Assembly: GCA_963748095.1 (NCBI GenBank) | Contig: CAVVIO010000015.1 | Location: 1-64,000 of the forward strand | Reading direction: 5' to 3' | Length of the DNA: 64,000 nt | From: CAVVIO01 sp963748095 | GTDB taxonomy: Bacteria; Bacteroidota; Bacteroidia; Bacteroidales; UBA10428 | Shown here: one piece after another, positions 18,541 through 28,405 of the stretch | How the letters are laid out: the number at the start of each line of letters is the position of its first letter | Position numbering within the stretch: the first letter of the stretch is position 1 | Translations under genes and position numbers: made by a program | Notes under the pieces: model-generated | Told to the model about the DNA's origin: nothing | Seen by the model: only the letters and a program-made list of their open reading frames with translations | The model's database searches: none

Positions 18541-19089
18541 TTATTGATCCTGTGTTGTTTCTGCTTTTACCGGTGAAGTATAGGATGTCTTGAAATCCTG
18601 GAATGATTCTTTTAAATAATGATTGCCCCCGACAAACTTAATGATCGGATCTAATTGTTCGGCTTTGATATATCCCTGCAGGGGTTCGAAAGGCCGGCCC
18701 TGTTCGTCGATAAAAACGATCGACGGATATGCCAGTTTACCCTTTAACAGCGCTGCGGCTAGTTCATTATAACCACGGCTTCCCTGCGGCACGAATTTAT
18801 AGGTTTTCCCCAGGAAGGTTACGCTGTCTTTATCTTCTGCATTAAATTTAACAGGATAGAAATTTTTATTCAGATAGTCGGCAATAACCTCCTGACTATA
18901 AGTATTTTTATCCATTACTTTACACCATCCGCACCAGTCGGTGTAAATATCAATCATCATTTTTCGGGGTTCTTTTTTATTCAACGCGGTAGCTTCTTCA
19001 ATAGTGTACCATTTTACTTTTTCCTGTGAAAAACCGCTTAAACTTAACAAAGCAAGGTTGAAAACTATCAATAATCGTAACATCACCAT
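18541..19089 (-). CDS. Secreted thioredoxin-fold protein with CGWC active site
   Basis: The 182-residue product has an N-terminal signal peptide (LRLLIVFNLALLSLSGFSQ) and a thioredoxin-like domain with the redox motif WCGWC at residues 52-56. A cis-proline region LAYPSIVFIDEQGRP lies downstream. It resembles the thioredoxin_7/DUF255-type proteins of Bacteroidota, which sit in the periplasm and probably reduce or shuffle disulfides. Length is typical. Two starts are possible (19089 MVMLRLL or 19083 MLRLL). It converges on the DUF4831 gene with 8 bp between stops. The specific partner is unknown. Confidence 0.85.
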   Translation of the reverse strand: MVMLRLLIVFNLALLSLSGFSQEKVKWYTIEEATALNKKEPRKMMIDIYTDWCGWCKVMDKNTYSQEVIADYLNKNFYPVKFNAEDKDSVTFLGKTYKFVPQGSRGYNELAAALLKGKLAYPSIVFIDEQGRPFEPLQGYIKAEQLDPIIKFVGGNHYLKESFQDFKTSYTSPVKAETTQDQ

Positions 19090-19300
19090 TCAACAAATTA
19101 GTATAAAAAACACTGTCTTTATTTAAACGCAAGTTAGGTATTTTTGTTTTACAGTATTGTTAATACCTTGTTAAAGTTGGATTTTACCAGTTTCATAAAA
19201 GAGATTTATAGATTATATAGGTTAGAGAGGATGATAATTGTCCTGTAGGACTTCAATATTTTGTCGTAATTTTATAGTTTTAAAATAAAAAAGTAAAATA

Positions 19301-20764
19301 ATGGATGTTAACAAAATTACTGAACTGAAGCCGGAATTGCTCTGGAAGAATTTTTATAACCTGACGCAAATTCCACGGCCATCGAAAAAAGAAGAAAAAG
19401 TCATTCAGTTTGTTCGTGAATTTGGCGAAAAACTCAAACTGGATGTTGAAGTTGATAATGTAGGAAATGTAGTGATAAAAAAACCTGCCACTGCAGGAAT
19501 GGAAAACAGGAAAGGGGTGGTTTTACAATCACATCTGGATATGGTTCCGCAAAAAAACAGTGATTCCAGTCACGATTTTGAAAAGGACCCCATTCAGGCT
19601 TATGTTGATGGTGAATGGGTTACTGCAAAGGGAACAACCCTGGGTTCTGATAATGGTATAGGCGTTTCTGCAATTATGTCCATCCTCGAATCGGATAATA
19701 TTGAGCATGGGCCAATCGAAGCATTGTTTACCATCGATGAGGAGACCGGTATGACAGGTGCTTTTGCTCTGAAACCCGGGAATCTCAAAGGCGATATTTT
19801 ACTGAACCTCGACTCGGAAGATGAAGGAGAATTATACGTAGGCTGCGCGGGTGGAATTAATGCGAATATTTCTTTCGCTATTAACCGTGAAAATTTCCCG
19901 GCCAATCATAAAGCATATAAGATATCCATATCGGGACTTAAAGGCGGACACTCCGGATTAGATATTAACATGGGAAGGGGAAACTCGAATAAGGTAATGG
20001 TACGATTATTATGGAAAGCTACCAGGGAGTTTCAGATAAAATTAAGCGATATCGAAGGCGGTAATCTTCGCAATGCCATTCCCAGGGAAGCATATGCTGT
20101 TGTAGCTGTTCCTGCTGAAAAAGAAAAAGACTTTACCGAAGTAGTAAAGAAATTTGCAGCAACCATTACATCCGAATTATCAGGAACAGAACCTGATCTG
20201 AAAATTCAGGCAAGTCCTTGTGATACTCCTAAGACGATTATTGATACGGATACGCAAATAAATATTCTGAATGCCGTATATGCCTGTCCGAACGGCGTTA
20301 TTCGTATGAGCGATGCAGTACCCGGACTGGTAGAAACTTCAACCAACCTGGCTGTTGTAAAATCGGAAGAAAACAAAGTGGTCGTACTTTGCCTGTTGCG
20401 TGGCTCTGTAGACTCAGCCAAGGCCGGACTGGCGGACCGTATGCGGGGATTATTCGAACTGGCAGGTGCCGAAGTAAGTTTCGACGGTGATTACCCGGGT
20501 TGGAAACCCAATATGAATTCTGCCATACTGAATACCATGCAGGACGTTTATAATAAGAAGTTTGGTAAGAAACCGGGGATACTTGCTATTCACGCCGGAC
20601 TGGAATGCGGAATCATCGGGGGTGCGTATCCGAACCTGGATATGATCTCATTCGGACCAACTATTCGTTTTCCACATTCTCCGGACGAAAAGGTGAACAT
20701 TCCGAGTGTTCAGAAATTCTGGGATTTTCTGACCGAAACCCTTCGGAATATTCCTTTAAAATAA
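19301..20764 (+). CDS. pepD: Aminoacyl-histidine dipeptidase (M20 family)
   Basis: The 487-residue enzyme is a di-zinc M20 peptidase of the PepD (beta-alanyl-histidine dipeptidase) group, which hydrolyses Xaa-His dipeptides such as carnosine in the cytoplasm. The zinc and catalytic motifs are visible: SHLDMVPQK (His and catalytic Asp), TLGSDNGIGVSA (bridging Asp), DEETGMTGA (catalytic Glu) and LDSEDEGE. HAGLECGI and the late PHSPDEKVNI histidine also match. Length is that of E. coli PepD (485). No signal peptide. The gene is single, converging on metF with 13 bp between stops. Substrate range inferred from family. Confidence 0.93.
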   Translation: MDVNKITELKPELLWKNFYNLTQIPRPSKKEEKVIQFVREFGEKLKLDVEVDNVGNVVIKKPATAGMENRKGVVLQSHLDMVPQKNSDSSHDFEKDPIQAYVDGEWVTAKGTTLGSDNGIGVSAIMSILESDNIEHGPIEALFTIDEETGMTGAFALKPGNLKGDILLNLDSEDEGELYVGCAGGINANISFAINRENFPANHKAYKISISGLKGGHSGLDINMGRGNSNKVMVRLLWKATREFQIKLSDIEGGNLRNAIPREAYAVVAVPAEKEKDFTEVVKKFAATITSELSGTEPDLKIQASPCDTPKTIIDTDTQINILNAVYACPNGVIRMSDAVPGLVETSTNLAVVKSEENKVVVLCLLRGSVDSAKAGLADRMRGLFELAGAEVSFDGDYPGWKPNMNSAILNTMQDVYNKKFGKKPGILAIHAGLECGIIGGAYPNLDMISFGPTIRFPHSPDEKVNIPSVQKFWDFLTETLRNIPLK

Positions 20765-20777
20765 TTCGGGAATCCAA

Positions 20778-21635
20778 TTATAAAGATTCGTAAATTTCAA
20801 TAGCCGCCCGGGATTTGTTTAATGTATAAAAATGAATTCCGGGCGCGCCTTTGTCAAGTAATTCACGACATTGCCGGATCGTATATTCAACCCCTATATC
20901 ATGGGATTTATCCGGGTTGTCTTTATTTGCCTCCAGTAATTCCGTAAGTTCTTTCGGAATTTTTGTTCCTGACATTTTCGTGAAACGCTCTATTTGCCGG
21001 TATGCGGTAATAGGTATAATTCCCGGAATAATTCGGCAGTTTATCCCTGCTTCCCTGGCATCACGAAGGAATTCGAAATAGTATTTATTGTCGAAAAATA
21101 ATTGAGTAATTAAAAAATCGGTGCCGGCATCTACTTTTTGTTTAAGATGCAAAAGATCAGCATGAAATGAATCGGCTTCGGGGTGCTTTTCTACATAACA
21201 GGCTCCTGCTTTCACAAAGTTAAAATGACTTCCTACGAATTCAATAAGATCACTCGCATACCTGAAGCCATTTGCAGGAGCAACAAAATTTTCCTGATCT
21301 TTCGGAGGATCACCCCTTAGTAACATGAGGTTTTTTATGCCGATCGACTCCAGGTATTTCATATCTTTTTTCACCTTTTCTTTTGATGCATTTACACAGG
21401 TATAATGCGCTACCGTGGTTAAACCGATTTTATTTTGCAGGTAATTGACAAGCGAAAAAGTACGTTCCTGATTGGAACCGCCTGCGCCGTAAGTTACCGT
21501 TACAAACGAAGGAGAAAGCCGCATAAGCTGGCCTACATTTATACCAAAATCAACAGCCGATATTTCGTCTTTCGGAGGGAAAAACTCAAATGAAAATGTC
21601 TTTTCCTGTTGTTTAAAAAGTTCGGTGATTTTCAT
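20778..21635 (-). CDS. metF: 5,10-methylenetetrahydrofolate reductase
   Basis: The 285-residue FAD enzyme reduces 5,10-methylene-THF to 5-methyl-THF, the methyl donor for MetH. Family hallmarks are FSFEFFPPKDE near the N-terminus with the catalytic Glu, VTYGAGGSNQERT, LRGDPPKDQ, DFLITQLFFDN and IIPGIIPI. Length equals bacterial MetF (about 290). It lies 24 bp downstream of metH on the same strand, so both sit under the SAM riboswitch upstream of metH and respond together to S-adenosylmethionine. Cytoplasmic. Confidence 0.96.
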   Translation of the reverse strand: MKITELFKQQEKTFSFEFFPPKDEISAVDFGINVGQLMRLSPSFVTVTYGAGGSNQERTFSLVNYLQNKIGLTTVAHYTCVNASKEKVKKDMKYLESIGIKNLMLLRGDPPKDQENFVAPANGFRYASDLIEFVGSHFNFVKAGACYVEKHPEADSFHADLLHLKQKVDAGTDFLITQLFFDNKYYFEFLRDAREAGINCRIIPGIIPITAYRQIERFTKMSGTKIPKELTELLEANKDNPDKSHDIGVEYTIRQCRELLDKGAPGIHFYTLNKSRAAIEIYESL

Positions 21636-21659
21636 GTTTTAAAAATAGATCGGATTTTC

Positions 21660-24600
21660 TTATTTATAATTCAGGTTTGATGCCAGCCATGATTCGATAA
21701 GTTCGGGAGAAACTCCTTTTCGCAGGGCATAATCGTCCACCTGATCGCGTGATATCTTGCCTACAAAAAAATATTTCGATTCGGGATGGGCAAATACCAG
21801 TCCGCTGACAGATGCTGCCGGATACATCATATAACTTGAGGTGAGGCTGATATCCGCATTTTTTGCACCATCCAGCAACTGAAAAAGTGTACTTTTTTCC
21901 GAATGATCGGGGCATGCCGGGTAACCATGTGCCGGCCTTATACCTTTGTAGTTTTCAAGCAGGAGTTCTTCCAGGCTCAGATTTTCATCGGGTTGATACC
22001 CCCAGAACTCTTTTCTTATCCTCAGATGTAATAATTCGGTGAAAGCTTCTGCCAGTCTGTCTGCCAGCGCTTTAATCATGATACTGCTGTAATCGTCCAG
22101 GTCGTCTTCAAATTCTTTCAGCGCTTTTTCAATTCCAAGTCCGGCGGTATTGGCAAAAGCACCCAGGTAATCGATCTTCCCACTGTCTTTCGGGGCAATG
22201 AAATCCGCCAGACACAGGTTGGGACTGTCGTCTTCTTTTTTTGCCTGATTTCTTAAGTTACGAAAAGTGGCAATAACATTTTTACGGTCCTCCTTTTCAT
22301 ACACCTCAATATCATCGCCTATCGAATTGGCAGGGAAAAAGCCTACTACAGCCTTGGCGGTCAGTAATTTTTCATGAATAATACGGTCAAGCATTTTATT
22401 GGCATCTTCGAAAAGTTTTCGGGCTTCAGTTCCCATTTTAGGATCATCCAGCAGATCGGGGAATTTACCCCGCAGTTGCCATGTCACAAAGAAAAATACC
22501 CAACTGATATATGGCCTGATCTCTTCTATCGGGTAATCATCAAATACTTTGAGTCCTAAAAATTTGGGTTTAATAATTTGGGTCTTTTCCCAGTCGATCC
22601 TGAATGCATTTTTACGGGCATCGGCAAGCGAAATATAGTTTACCTTCGATTTGGCGCCTGCATATGTTTGTCGTAATTCCTCGTATTCCTGTTTTACTTT
22701 CTCAACAAAATTATCTTTCTGGGTTTTTGACAGCAGGTTACTGACAACACCTACACTTTTTGAAGCATCTTTCACATGAATGACCGGTGGTCCATAGTTG
22801 GGTTCGATCTTCACGGCAGTATGTATTTTCGAAGTAGTTGCTCCACCTATCAGCAAGGGTTTATTCATTCCTTTCTTTTCCATCTCCTGCGCAATCTCTA
22901 CCATTATTTCCAGTGAAGGTGTGATCAGACCGCTTAATCCTATGATATCCACATTTTTTTCTTCAGCTGTTTGCAATATTTTTTCCGTAGGTACCATCAC
23001 ACCCAGGTCGATCACTTCGTAATTGTTACAGGCAAGCACTACTCCCACGATATTTTTACCGATATCATGTACGTCTCCTTTTACTGTAGCCATCAGAATT
23101 CTTCCGATGCTGCCGTTTTCTCCCGTATCCCCGATCTCTTTTTCTTCTTCAATATAGGGGAGGAGCATAGCAACTGCTTTTTTCATTACCCGGGCACTTT
23201 TCACTACCTGGGGAAGGAACATTTTGCCCGATCCGAAAAGATCGCCGACTACTCCCATGCCATCCATCAGTGGACCTTCAATCACATTCAGCGATTTGGG
23301 ATACAATAACCTGGCTTCGAGTACATCCTGTTCTATGAAATCGACAATTCCTTTCACCAGGGAATAACTTAAACGTTCCTGCACGGTACCGTTACGCCAG
23401 TCCTGTTGTTTTTCTTCTTTTTTATCTTTCTGCTTTACATTTTCGGCAAAGGTAATCAACCGTTCTGTGCCGTCCGGCCGGCGGTTTAATATAACATCTT
23501 CTACCAGCTCAAGCAGATCCTTCGGTATATTATCATAAATTTCGAGCATGGCCGGATTAACAATCCCCATGTCCATTCCCGCTTTGGTTGCGTGATATAA
23601 AAAAGCAGAATGAATGGCTTCCCGAACCACGTTATTTCCCCTGAAAGAAAACGAAAGGTTACTTATTCCGCCACTTATTTTGGCATACGGCAGGTTTTCC
23701 TTTATCCACCGGGTGGCATTGAGAAAATCGACTGCATAATTGTTGTGTTCCTCCATGCCGGTTGCAATGGCCAGGATGTTGGGATCGAAGATGATATTTT
23801 CAGGTGGAAATTTTACCTCATTCACCAGAATATCATAAGCCCTTTTACAAATATTAATTTTCCGTTCGAACGAATCAGCCTGTCCTTTCTCGTCAAAAGC
23901 CATAACTACTGCGGCAGCACCGTATAATTTAACCTTTTCCGCATGTTCTTTAAAGACATCTTCACCTTCTTTCAGACTGATAGAATTGACAATGGATTTT
24001 CCCTGGACACATTTCAATCCTTTTTCGATTACACTCCATTTCGAGGAGTCGATCATAATGGGTATTTTAGCAATATCCGGTTCGGCAGCCACCATGTTCA
24101 GAAATCTTACCATAGCAGTTTCTGCATCCAGCATCGCATCATCCATGCAAACATCCAGCACCTGGGCGCCTCCTTCTACCTGATCACGGGCAATGGTTAA
24201 AGCTTCCTCGTATTTCTCATCCATAATAAGACGGGCGAATTTCTTCGACCCGGCAACATTTGTCCGTTCCCCGATATTGATAAAGTTGCTTTCTTTGTCT
24301 ATCAATAAAGGTTCCAGGCCACTTAATCGGGTTTTATGGGAAAGGGCAGGTTTGTTTCTTTTATTGTACTGATGTGCTAACTCTGCAAAAGCTTTAATAT
24401 GTTCGGGTGTGGTTCCGCAGCAACCCCCAATGATATTTACTGTGTTTTTATCAAGATAAGTTTTGAATTGCTCTGCCATGTATTCCGGTCCCTCATCGTA
24501 ACCACCGAACTGGTTGGGAAGCCCGGCATTGGGATGGGCACTTACATAAAAAGGCGCTTTTTTACTGAGTTCTTCCACATAAGGTTGCATATCTTTTGCT

Positions 24601-25346
24601 CCCAGCGCACAGTTTACTCCCACACTTAATAATTCGATGTGGGAAACGGAATTCAGGAATGCCTCGATAGTCTGACCGGAAAGTGTCCTGCCGCTGGCAT
24701 CGGTAATCGTACCTGACACCATAATCGGAACTTCTTTACTTTTCTTTTTAAATGTTTCCTCGATGGCAAACAATGCAGCTTTGGCGTTCAGGGTATCAAA
24801 TACAGTTTCGATCAGTAATAAATCTACTCCTCCGTCAAGTAAACCTTCGGTCTGTTCGCTGTAAGCTTGTACCAGATTGTCGAAAGTAACAGCCCGGTAA
24901 CCCGGATCATTTACATTCGGAGATAAAGAAGCTGTTTTATTGGTCGGTCCGATAGATCCGGCAACGAACCTCGGTTTTTCGGGGGTTTTAGCAGTAAAAG
25001 CAGCGGCTGTTTCCGAAGCTATTTGCGCTGATGTCCGGTTCATTTCATAAGCCAGGTCTTCCAAATGATAGTCTGCCATAGAAATCCGGTTGGCATTGAA
25101 CGTGTTGGTTTCAATGATATCAGCTCCTGCCTCCAGGTAACGGGCATGGATTGTTTTTATGATCTGCGGTTGGGTCAGCGACAAGAGATCATTATTCCCT
25201 TTCAGATCGTGTGGAAAATCCCGGAATCGTTCGCCGCGGTAATCTTCTTCCTTCAGTTTATGTTCCTGGATAAGGCTTCCCATTGCTCCATCGAGCACCA
25301 GTATACGCTGTTCGAGTTCGTGATATATATCGGGTCGTTTACTCAT
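21660..25346 (-). CDS. metH: Cobalamin-dependent methionine synthase
   Basis: The 1228-residue protein is a full-length four-module MetH. The homocysteine module has zinc cysteines in GVNCALGA (Cys246) and GGCCGTTP (Cys309, Cys310). The methyl-THF (pterin) module starts at about 350 (NIGERTNVAGSKKF). The B12 module has the DVHDIG motif with the lower-ligand histidine His760, and GLSGLITPS. The C-terminal AdoMet reactivation module is present (about 900-1228, RPAHGYPACPDH). It transfers the methyl group of 5-methyl-THF to homocysteine via cobalamin, making methionine. It leads the metH-metF operon, with an SAM riboswitch in its leader. The complete reactivation domain means B12 must be supplied or made elsewhere; no B12 genes occur here. 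Confidence 0.97.
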   Translation of the reverse strand: MSKRPDIYHELEQRILVLDGAMGSLIQEHKLKEEDYRGERFRDFPHDLKGNNDLLSLTQPQIIKTIHARYLEAGADIIETNTFNANRISMADYHLEDLAYEMNRTSAQIASETAAAFTAKTPEKPRFVAGSIGPTNKTASLSPNVNDPGYRAVTFDNLVQAYSEQTEGLLDGGVDLLLIETVFDTLNAKAALFAIEETFKKKSKEVPIMVSGTITDASGRTLSGQTIEAFLNSVSHIELLSVGVNCALGAKDMQPYVEELSKKAPFYVSAHPNAGLPNQFGGYDEGPEYMAEQFKTYLDKNTVNIIGGCCGTTPEHIKAFAELAHQYNKRNKPALSHKTRLSGLEPLLIDKESNFINIGERTNVAGSKKFARLIMDEKYEEALTIARDQVEGGAQVLDVCMDDAMLDAETAMVRFLNMVAAEPDIAKIPIMIDSSKWSVIEKGLKCVQGKSIVNSISLKEGEDVFKEHAEKVKLYGAAAVVMAFDEKGQADSFERKINICKRAYDILVNEVKFPPENIIFDPNILAIATGMEEHNNYAVDFLNATRWIKENLPYAKISGGISNLSFSFRGNNVVREAIHSAFLYHATKAGMDMGIVNPAMLEIYDNIPKDLLELVEDVILNRRPDGTERLITFAENVKQKDKKEEKQQDWRNGTVQERLSYSLVKGIVDFIEQDVLEARLLYPKSLNVIEGPLMDGMGVVGDLFGSGKMFLPQVVKSARVMKKAVAMLLPYIEEEKEIGDTGENGSIGRILMATVKGDVHDIGKNIVGVVLACNNYEVIDLGVMVPTEKILQTAEEKNVDIIGLSGLITPSLEIMVEIAQEMEKKGMNKPLLIGGATTSKIHTAVKIEPNYGPPVIHVKDASKSVGVVSNLLSKTQKDNFVEKVKQEYEELRQTYAGAKSKVNYISLADARKNAFRIDWEKTQIIKPKFLGLKVFDDYPIEEIRPYISWVFFFVTWQLRGKFPDLLDDPKMGTEARKLFEDANKMLDRIIHEKLLTAKAVVGFFPANSIGDDIEVYEKEDRKNVIATFRNLRNQAKKEDDSPNLCLADFIAPKDSGKIDYLGAFANTAGLGIEKALKEFEDDLDDYSSIMIKALADRLAEAFTELLHLRIRKEFWGYQPDENLSLEELLLENYKGIRPAHGYPACPDHSEKSTLFQLLDGAKNADISLTSSYMMYPAASVSGLVFAHPESKYFFVGKISRDQVDDYALRKGVSPELIESWLASNLNYK

Positions 25347-25451
25347 TGTTATTTTTAAATAGTTTTAATAAAATCTTATGATCTGTGCAAATATATCAAT
25401 CTGCATGTTGAATAACTCAGCTATTTAACAAAAATGTTATTTTTTGTGTTC

Positions 25452-25558
25452 AATTATAATCTCCCTTACGGGATTAGGTATTAGCACCTTTTCCGGAAGA
25501 ATCCGGCTGGTTGCTAGAGTTTCTCAGAGCCTATTCTCTCCACCCTTCTGTATAATTC
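25452..25558 (-). promoter_or_regulatory. SAM riboswitch (SAM-I type) in the metH leader
   Basis: On the minus strand the segment shows the SAM-I aptamer order. A P1 stem AATTATA (25558-25552) pairs with TATAATT (25459-25453). Then come AGAAGGGTGGAGAGA and CTCTGAGAAACTCTAGCAACC (P2 with the AGCAACC junction), a P3 hairpin CCGGA/TCCGG, the core word AGGTGCTAATACC, and a P4 hairpin CCCGTAAGGG. The aptamer ends about 105 bp before the metH start. High SAM should close P1 and lower metH-metF expression. A weak ACAAAAA/TTTTTGT hairpin follows the aptamer, but I cannot tell whether control is transcriptional or translational. Confidence 0.9.
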
Positions 25559-25700
25559 AAAAACACTTTCTAGAGAAAGAATTGTTTGAATCCGGTTTCA
25601 AAATTAGTTAATATTTTATTGATTACCCAATTTCTTCGATGCGATTGCTGTAATCAAATATTTGACTGCAACGGGATTTTGACTTTTTAAAATAAAAAGT

Positions 25701-27614
25701 TTATGACTTGTTGAAAATTTTGTCTATTGTTTCCAGGTTTCTTTTATTGGCGATATTCTTTGATTCTGGCGTGTAAAGAAAGTCAATTACCTTTTTATAA
25801 CGTTCGGTGATCTTACTCCTGACAATTTTAAGGGTGCTGTTCATTAATTGATTATCTTCTGTAAATCCTTCGGAAAGTATAGCCAGAGATGATGGCAGCC
25901 AGCGATGAGTGAACATGTGCTGATATTTACCGCCGGCACGGTAAGCGGCAATTTCAGATTCGACCAGTTCCAATACCTGTTCCTGTCCTTCCTGAGAATT
26001 GGTATCTATTCCATTTTCAATGGTCCATCGACGGATGGTTTCTTTATTCAAAACAAGCAGGCCGATTGTATACGGGTTCTGATTATTGTACAACATACAC
26101 TGGTCGATGTATTTGGATTGTTCTGTAATAGCTTCTTCAATACCTTCGGGACTGTATTTCTCACCATCATCACCTATTAAAAGACTTTTAAAACGTCCCA
26201 GGACATATAGAAAATTGTCTTTATCCTTGTAGCCCAGATCGCCTGTATATAACCAGCCATCCCTGATGGTTTCCTTGGTAGCCTCTTCATTTTTCCAGTA
26301 ACCAATCATTACATTTTCACCTTTTACAACAATTTCACCTTTTTCTCCAACCGGCAAGATGTTACCGTCTTCGTCGCAAATATTTACTTCCATAAATTTG
26401 GCAATTTGTCCCGAAGATCCCATTTTGTAAAAAGTAGGATTGTTGGATGAAATAACAGGAGCTGCTTCTGAAAGTCCGTATCCCTGGTACATGGGAATAC
26501 CAATTGCAGAGAAGAACCGTTGCAGTTCAATGTCGAGCAAAGCACCACCACCGACGAAAAATTCAAGATTACCACCGAAATTAATTCTGATTTTACTAAA
26601 AACCATTTTATTTATCAAAGTGTAGAGAGGTTTTAACAAAATTTTCAACCCTTTCCCTTTATCCCATCCTTTTCCATTATAAGCATATGCTACTTTAAGG
26701 CCAAAATGAAACAGTTTTTCTACAAAGCTTCCTTTTTCCTGAATGGCTTTTTCAATATTTTTTCTGAAATTTTTGGCAAGCGAGGGAACACTTAAAAGAA
26801 AATTTGGCTTTATTTCCTTGATATTTATGGGAATATTTTTCAGGGTTTCGATGGGGGAATCCCCGACTTTAATAGAAGCAGTACTGGCGCCACACGACAT
26901 CAGGGCATAAATGCCACAGGTATGTGCAAATGCATGATCCCAGGGTAAGATGAGCAAAGTAGTCCAACCGGGAGGTATGGTGAGTAAAGTTAAGGATTGT
27001 TCAACATTGGCCGTGTAATTTCTGTGTGACAATATAATTCCCTTCGGATCTGCTGTTGTTCCCGAGGTATAGCATATATTGGCATAATCGTCGTTCGTAA
27101 TCGATTTCCACCGTTCAGTGAAATCTTCTTCATTATTTTCCAGGTATTTTTCTCCTTGTTTCAATAACTCAGTAAGAAGTATCTCAGAAGCATCCGGTTT
27201 CTCTTTTGCATCAAGTAAAATGATCTTCTCGAGATCTTTCAGGTCGTGTTTTATTTTTGCGAGTTTTGGCAATTGATTTTTAGAGGAAATGATCATTTTT
27301 GCGCCCGAATGAGCCAGGCGGAATTTTATCTCGGAAGGTTCGGCAAGCTTCACGGAAAGCGGAATATTTATTGCTCCTGCAAATAATATTCCCAGTTCAC
27401 TTACTACCCAGTCATTTCTTCCTTCAGCCAGAAGAGCTATCCGATCCCCTTTTTGAATTCCCAGGCTTATAAGCCCGGCAGCAAAATTATAAACCCGGTG
27501 TTTCGTTTCACGATAAGTTATACTCTCGTATTGACCGTTCTTTTTTTCATACAGAAAAGGATTGTCGGAAAAGCGGTTTACACTGTTGTGAAACAGATCA
27601 ATAATTGTCTTCAT
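25701..27614 (-). CDS. Long-chain acyl-CoA synthetase (AMP-forming)
   Basis: The 637-residue enzyme belongs to the ANL superfamily and activates a fatty acid with ATP and CoA. Motifs: the P-loop YTSGTTADPKG, the YQGYGLSEAAP substrate/adenine motif, GWLYTGDLGY with the ribose-binding Asp, and LLIGDDGEKYSPEGIE, the hinge with the C-terminal lid. The sequence is like the Bacteroidota FadD15-type ligases of about 600-640 residues. I start at ATG 27614 (MKTIIDLF); the frame extends to 27662 with 16 more residues, less family-like. No fatty-acid genes are adjacent. Substrate chain length cannot be read from the sequence. It acts at the cytoplasmic face of the inner membrane. Confidence 0.9.
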   Translation of the reverse strand: MKTIIDLFHNSVNRFSDNPFLYEKKNGQYESITYRETKHRVYNFAAGLISLGIQKGDRIALLAEGRNDWVVSELGILFAGAINIPLSVKLAEPSEIKFRLAHSGAKMIISSKNQLPKLAKIKHDLKDLEKIILLDAKEKPDASEILLTELLKQGEKYLENNEEDFTERWKSITNDDYANICYTSGTTADPKGIILSHRNYTANVEQSLTLLTIPPGWTTLLILPWDHAFAHTCGIYALMSCGASTASIKVGDSPIETLKNIPINIKEIKPNFLLSVPSLAKNFRKNIEKAIQEKGSFVEKLFHFGLKVAYAYNGKGWDKGKGLKILLKPLYTLINKMVFSKIRINFGGNLEFFVGGGALLDIELQRFFSAIGIPMYQGYGLSEAAPVISSNNPTFYKMGSSGQIAKFMEVNICDEDGNILPVGEKGEIVVKGENVMIGYWKNEEATKETIRDGWLYTGDLGYKDKDNFLYVLGRFKSLLIGDDGEKYSPEGIEEAITEQSKYIDQCMLYNNQNPYTIGLLVLNKETIRRWTIENGIDTNSQEGQEQVLELVESEIAAYRAGGKYQHMFTHRWLPSSLAILSEGFTEDNQLMNSTLKIVRSKITERYKKVIDFLYTPESKNIANKRNLETIDKIFNKS

Positions 27615-27743
27615 AGTGCAGTCAGGTTGTGTTATCGCACCTAAATTACTTAAAATTTCCATTTTACCTAAAAAACTATCGGGTAAAAATGTCTATTCTT
27701 ATAAATGATGAAGATGTTATATCCTGGTGGGTGAGGGTGAAAA

Positions 27744-28196
27744 TCAGGAAGTAATCCTTTTTTTCTTAAGTGTACTGAATTTTTTAATACAGGTATCAAT
27801 TTGTGAGAAAAGAATATCAAGATTAATAGGTTTTGTTACATAACCATCACAACCTGCGTCAAAACATTTTATTTTTTCTTCATTCCACGAATTAGCGGTC
27901 TGCATAATAATAGGTAAGAATGGTTTGAAAGATTTAATGGAAATGGTCGATTCACAACCGTTAATATCAGGAAGTTGAAGGTCCATCAGTACAATGTCAA
28001 TATTATCATCTGTTTTGCAATAGTTAATTGCTTCTTTCCCATTCTTTGCCCAAATTACATTGATTTTTGTCCTGCGGGTCAATACAAGCTCCATATACCG
28101 ATAACTCATGTCATCATCTTCTACTAAAAGAACTGTGTATTTTTCCCAGTTATACATAAGATTTTTCAGGTTATATTGGTTAGTAGTTATTGTCAT
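27744..28196 (-). CDS. Single-domain response regulator
   Basis: The 150-residue protein is a CheY-like receiver domain with no output domain. The acidic pocket is VEDDD (Glu26-Asp28), the phosphoacceptor Asp72 lies in VLMDLQLPDING, the switch residue is in IMQTAN and the conserved Lys122 in YVTKPIN. Such lone receivers relay phosphate in phosphorelays or bind a partner when phosphorylated. No histidine kinase lies nearby; the closest sensory gene is the PAS-repeat protein from 29931, on the opposite strand and without a kinase domain. The last residues (TLKKKRITS) are basic. Partner unknown. Confidence 0.9.
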   Translation of the reverse strand: MTITTNQYNLKNLMYNWEKYTVLLVEDDDMSYRYMELVLTRRTKINVIWAKNGKEAINYCKTDDNIDIVLMDLQLPDINGCESTISIKSFKPFLPIIMQTANSWNEEKIKCFDAGCDGYVTKPINLDILFSQIDTCIKKFSTLKKKRITS

Positions 28197-28405
28197 TTTT
28201 GATACATATACGATGAATTAGTATGGTTTGGATTTAGGTCATTGACGAACTCTATTAATCTCTTTACTAAATCAGGAATTAAGTTGATTAATAATTACCA
28301 AACTTCATGCCATTAAAAAAAAGGAGTATTTGGATAAATCCTAAGGAATCTCATTGTTTGAGCTACTGAAAATAGATATCTTTTTGACAAATTAAAATAG
28401 CTATT

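Noticed and set aside
21664..25358. Many plus-strand ORFs opposite metH
   Set aside because: They lack start contexts and recognisable domains and overlap a certain gene entirely; they are antisense shadows.
28197..28405. SAM riboswitch upstream of the trans-sulfuration gene
   Set aside because: None of the core words (AGCAACC, GGTGCTAA) or a closing stem occur there.
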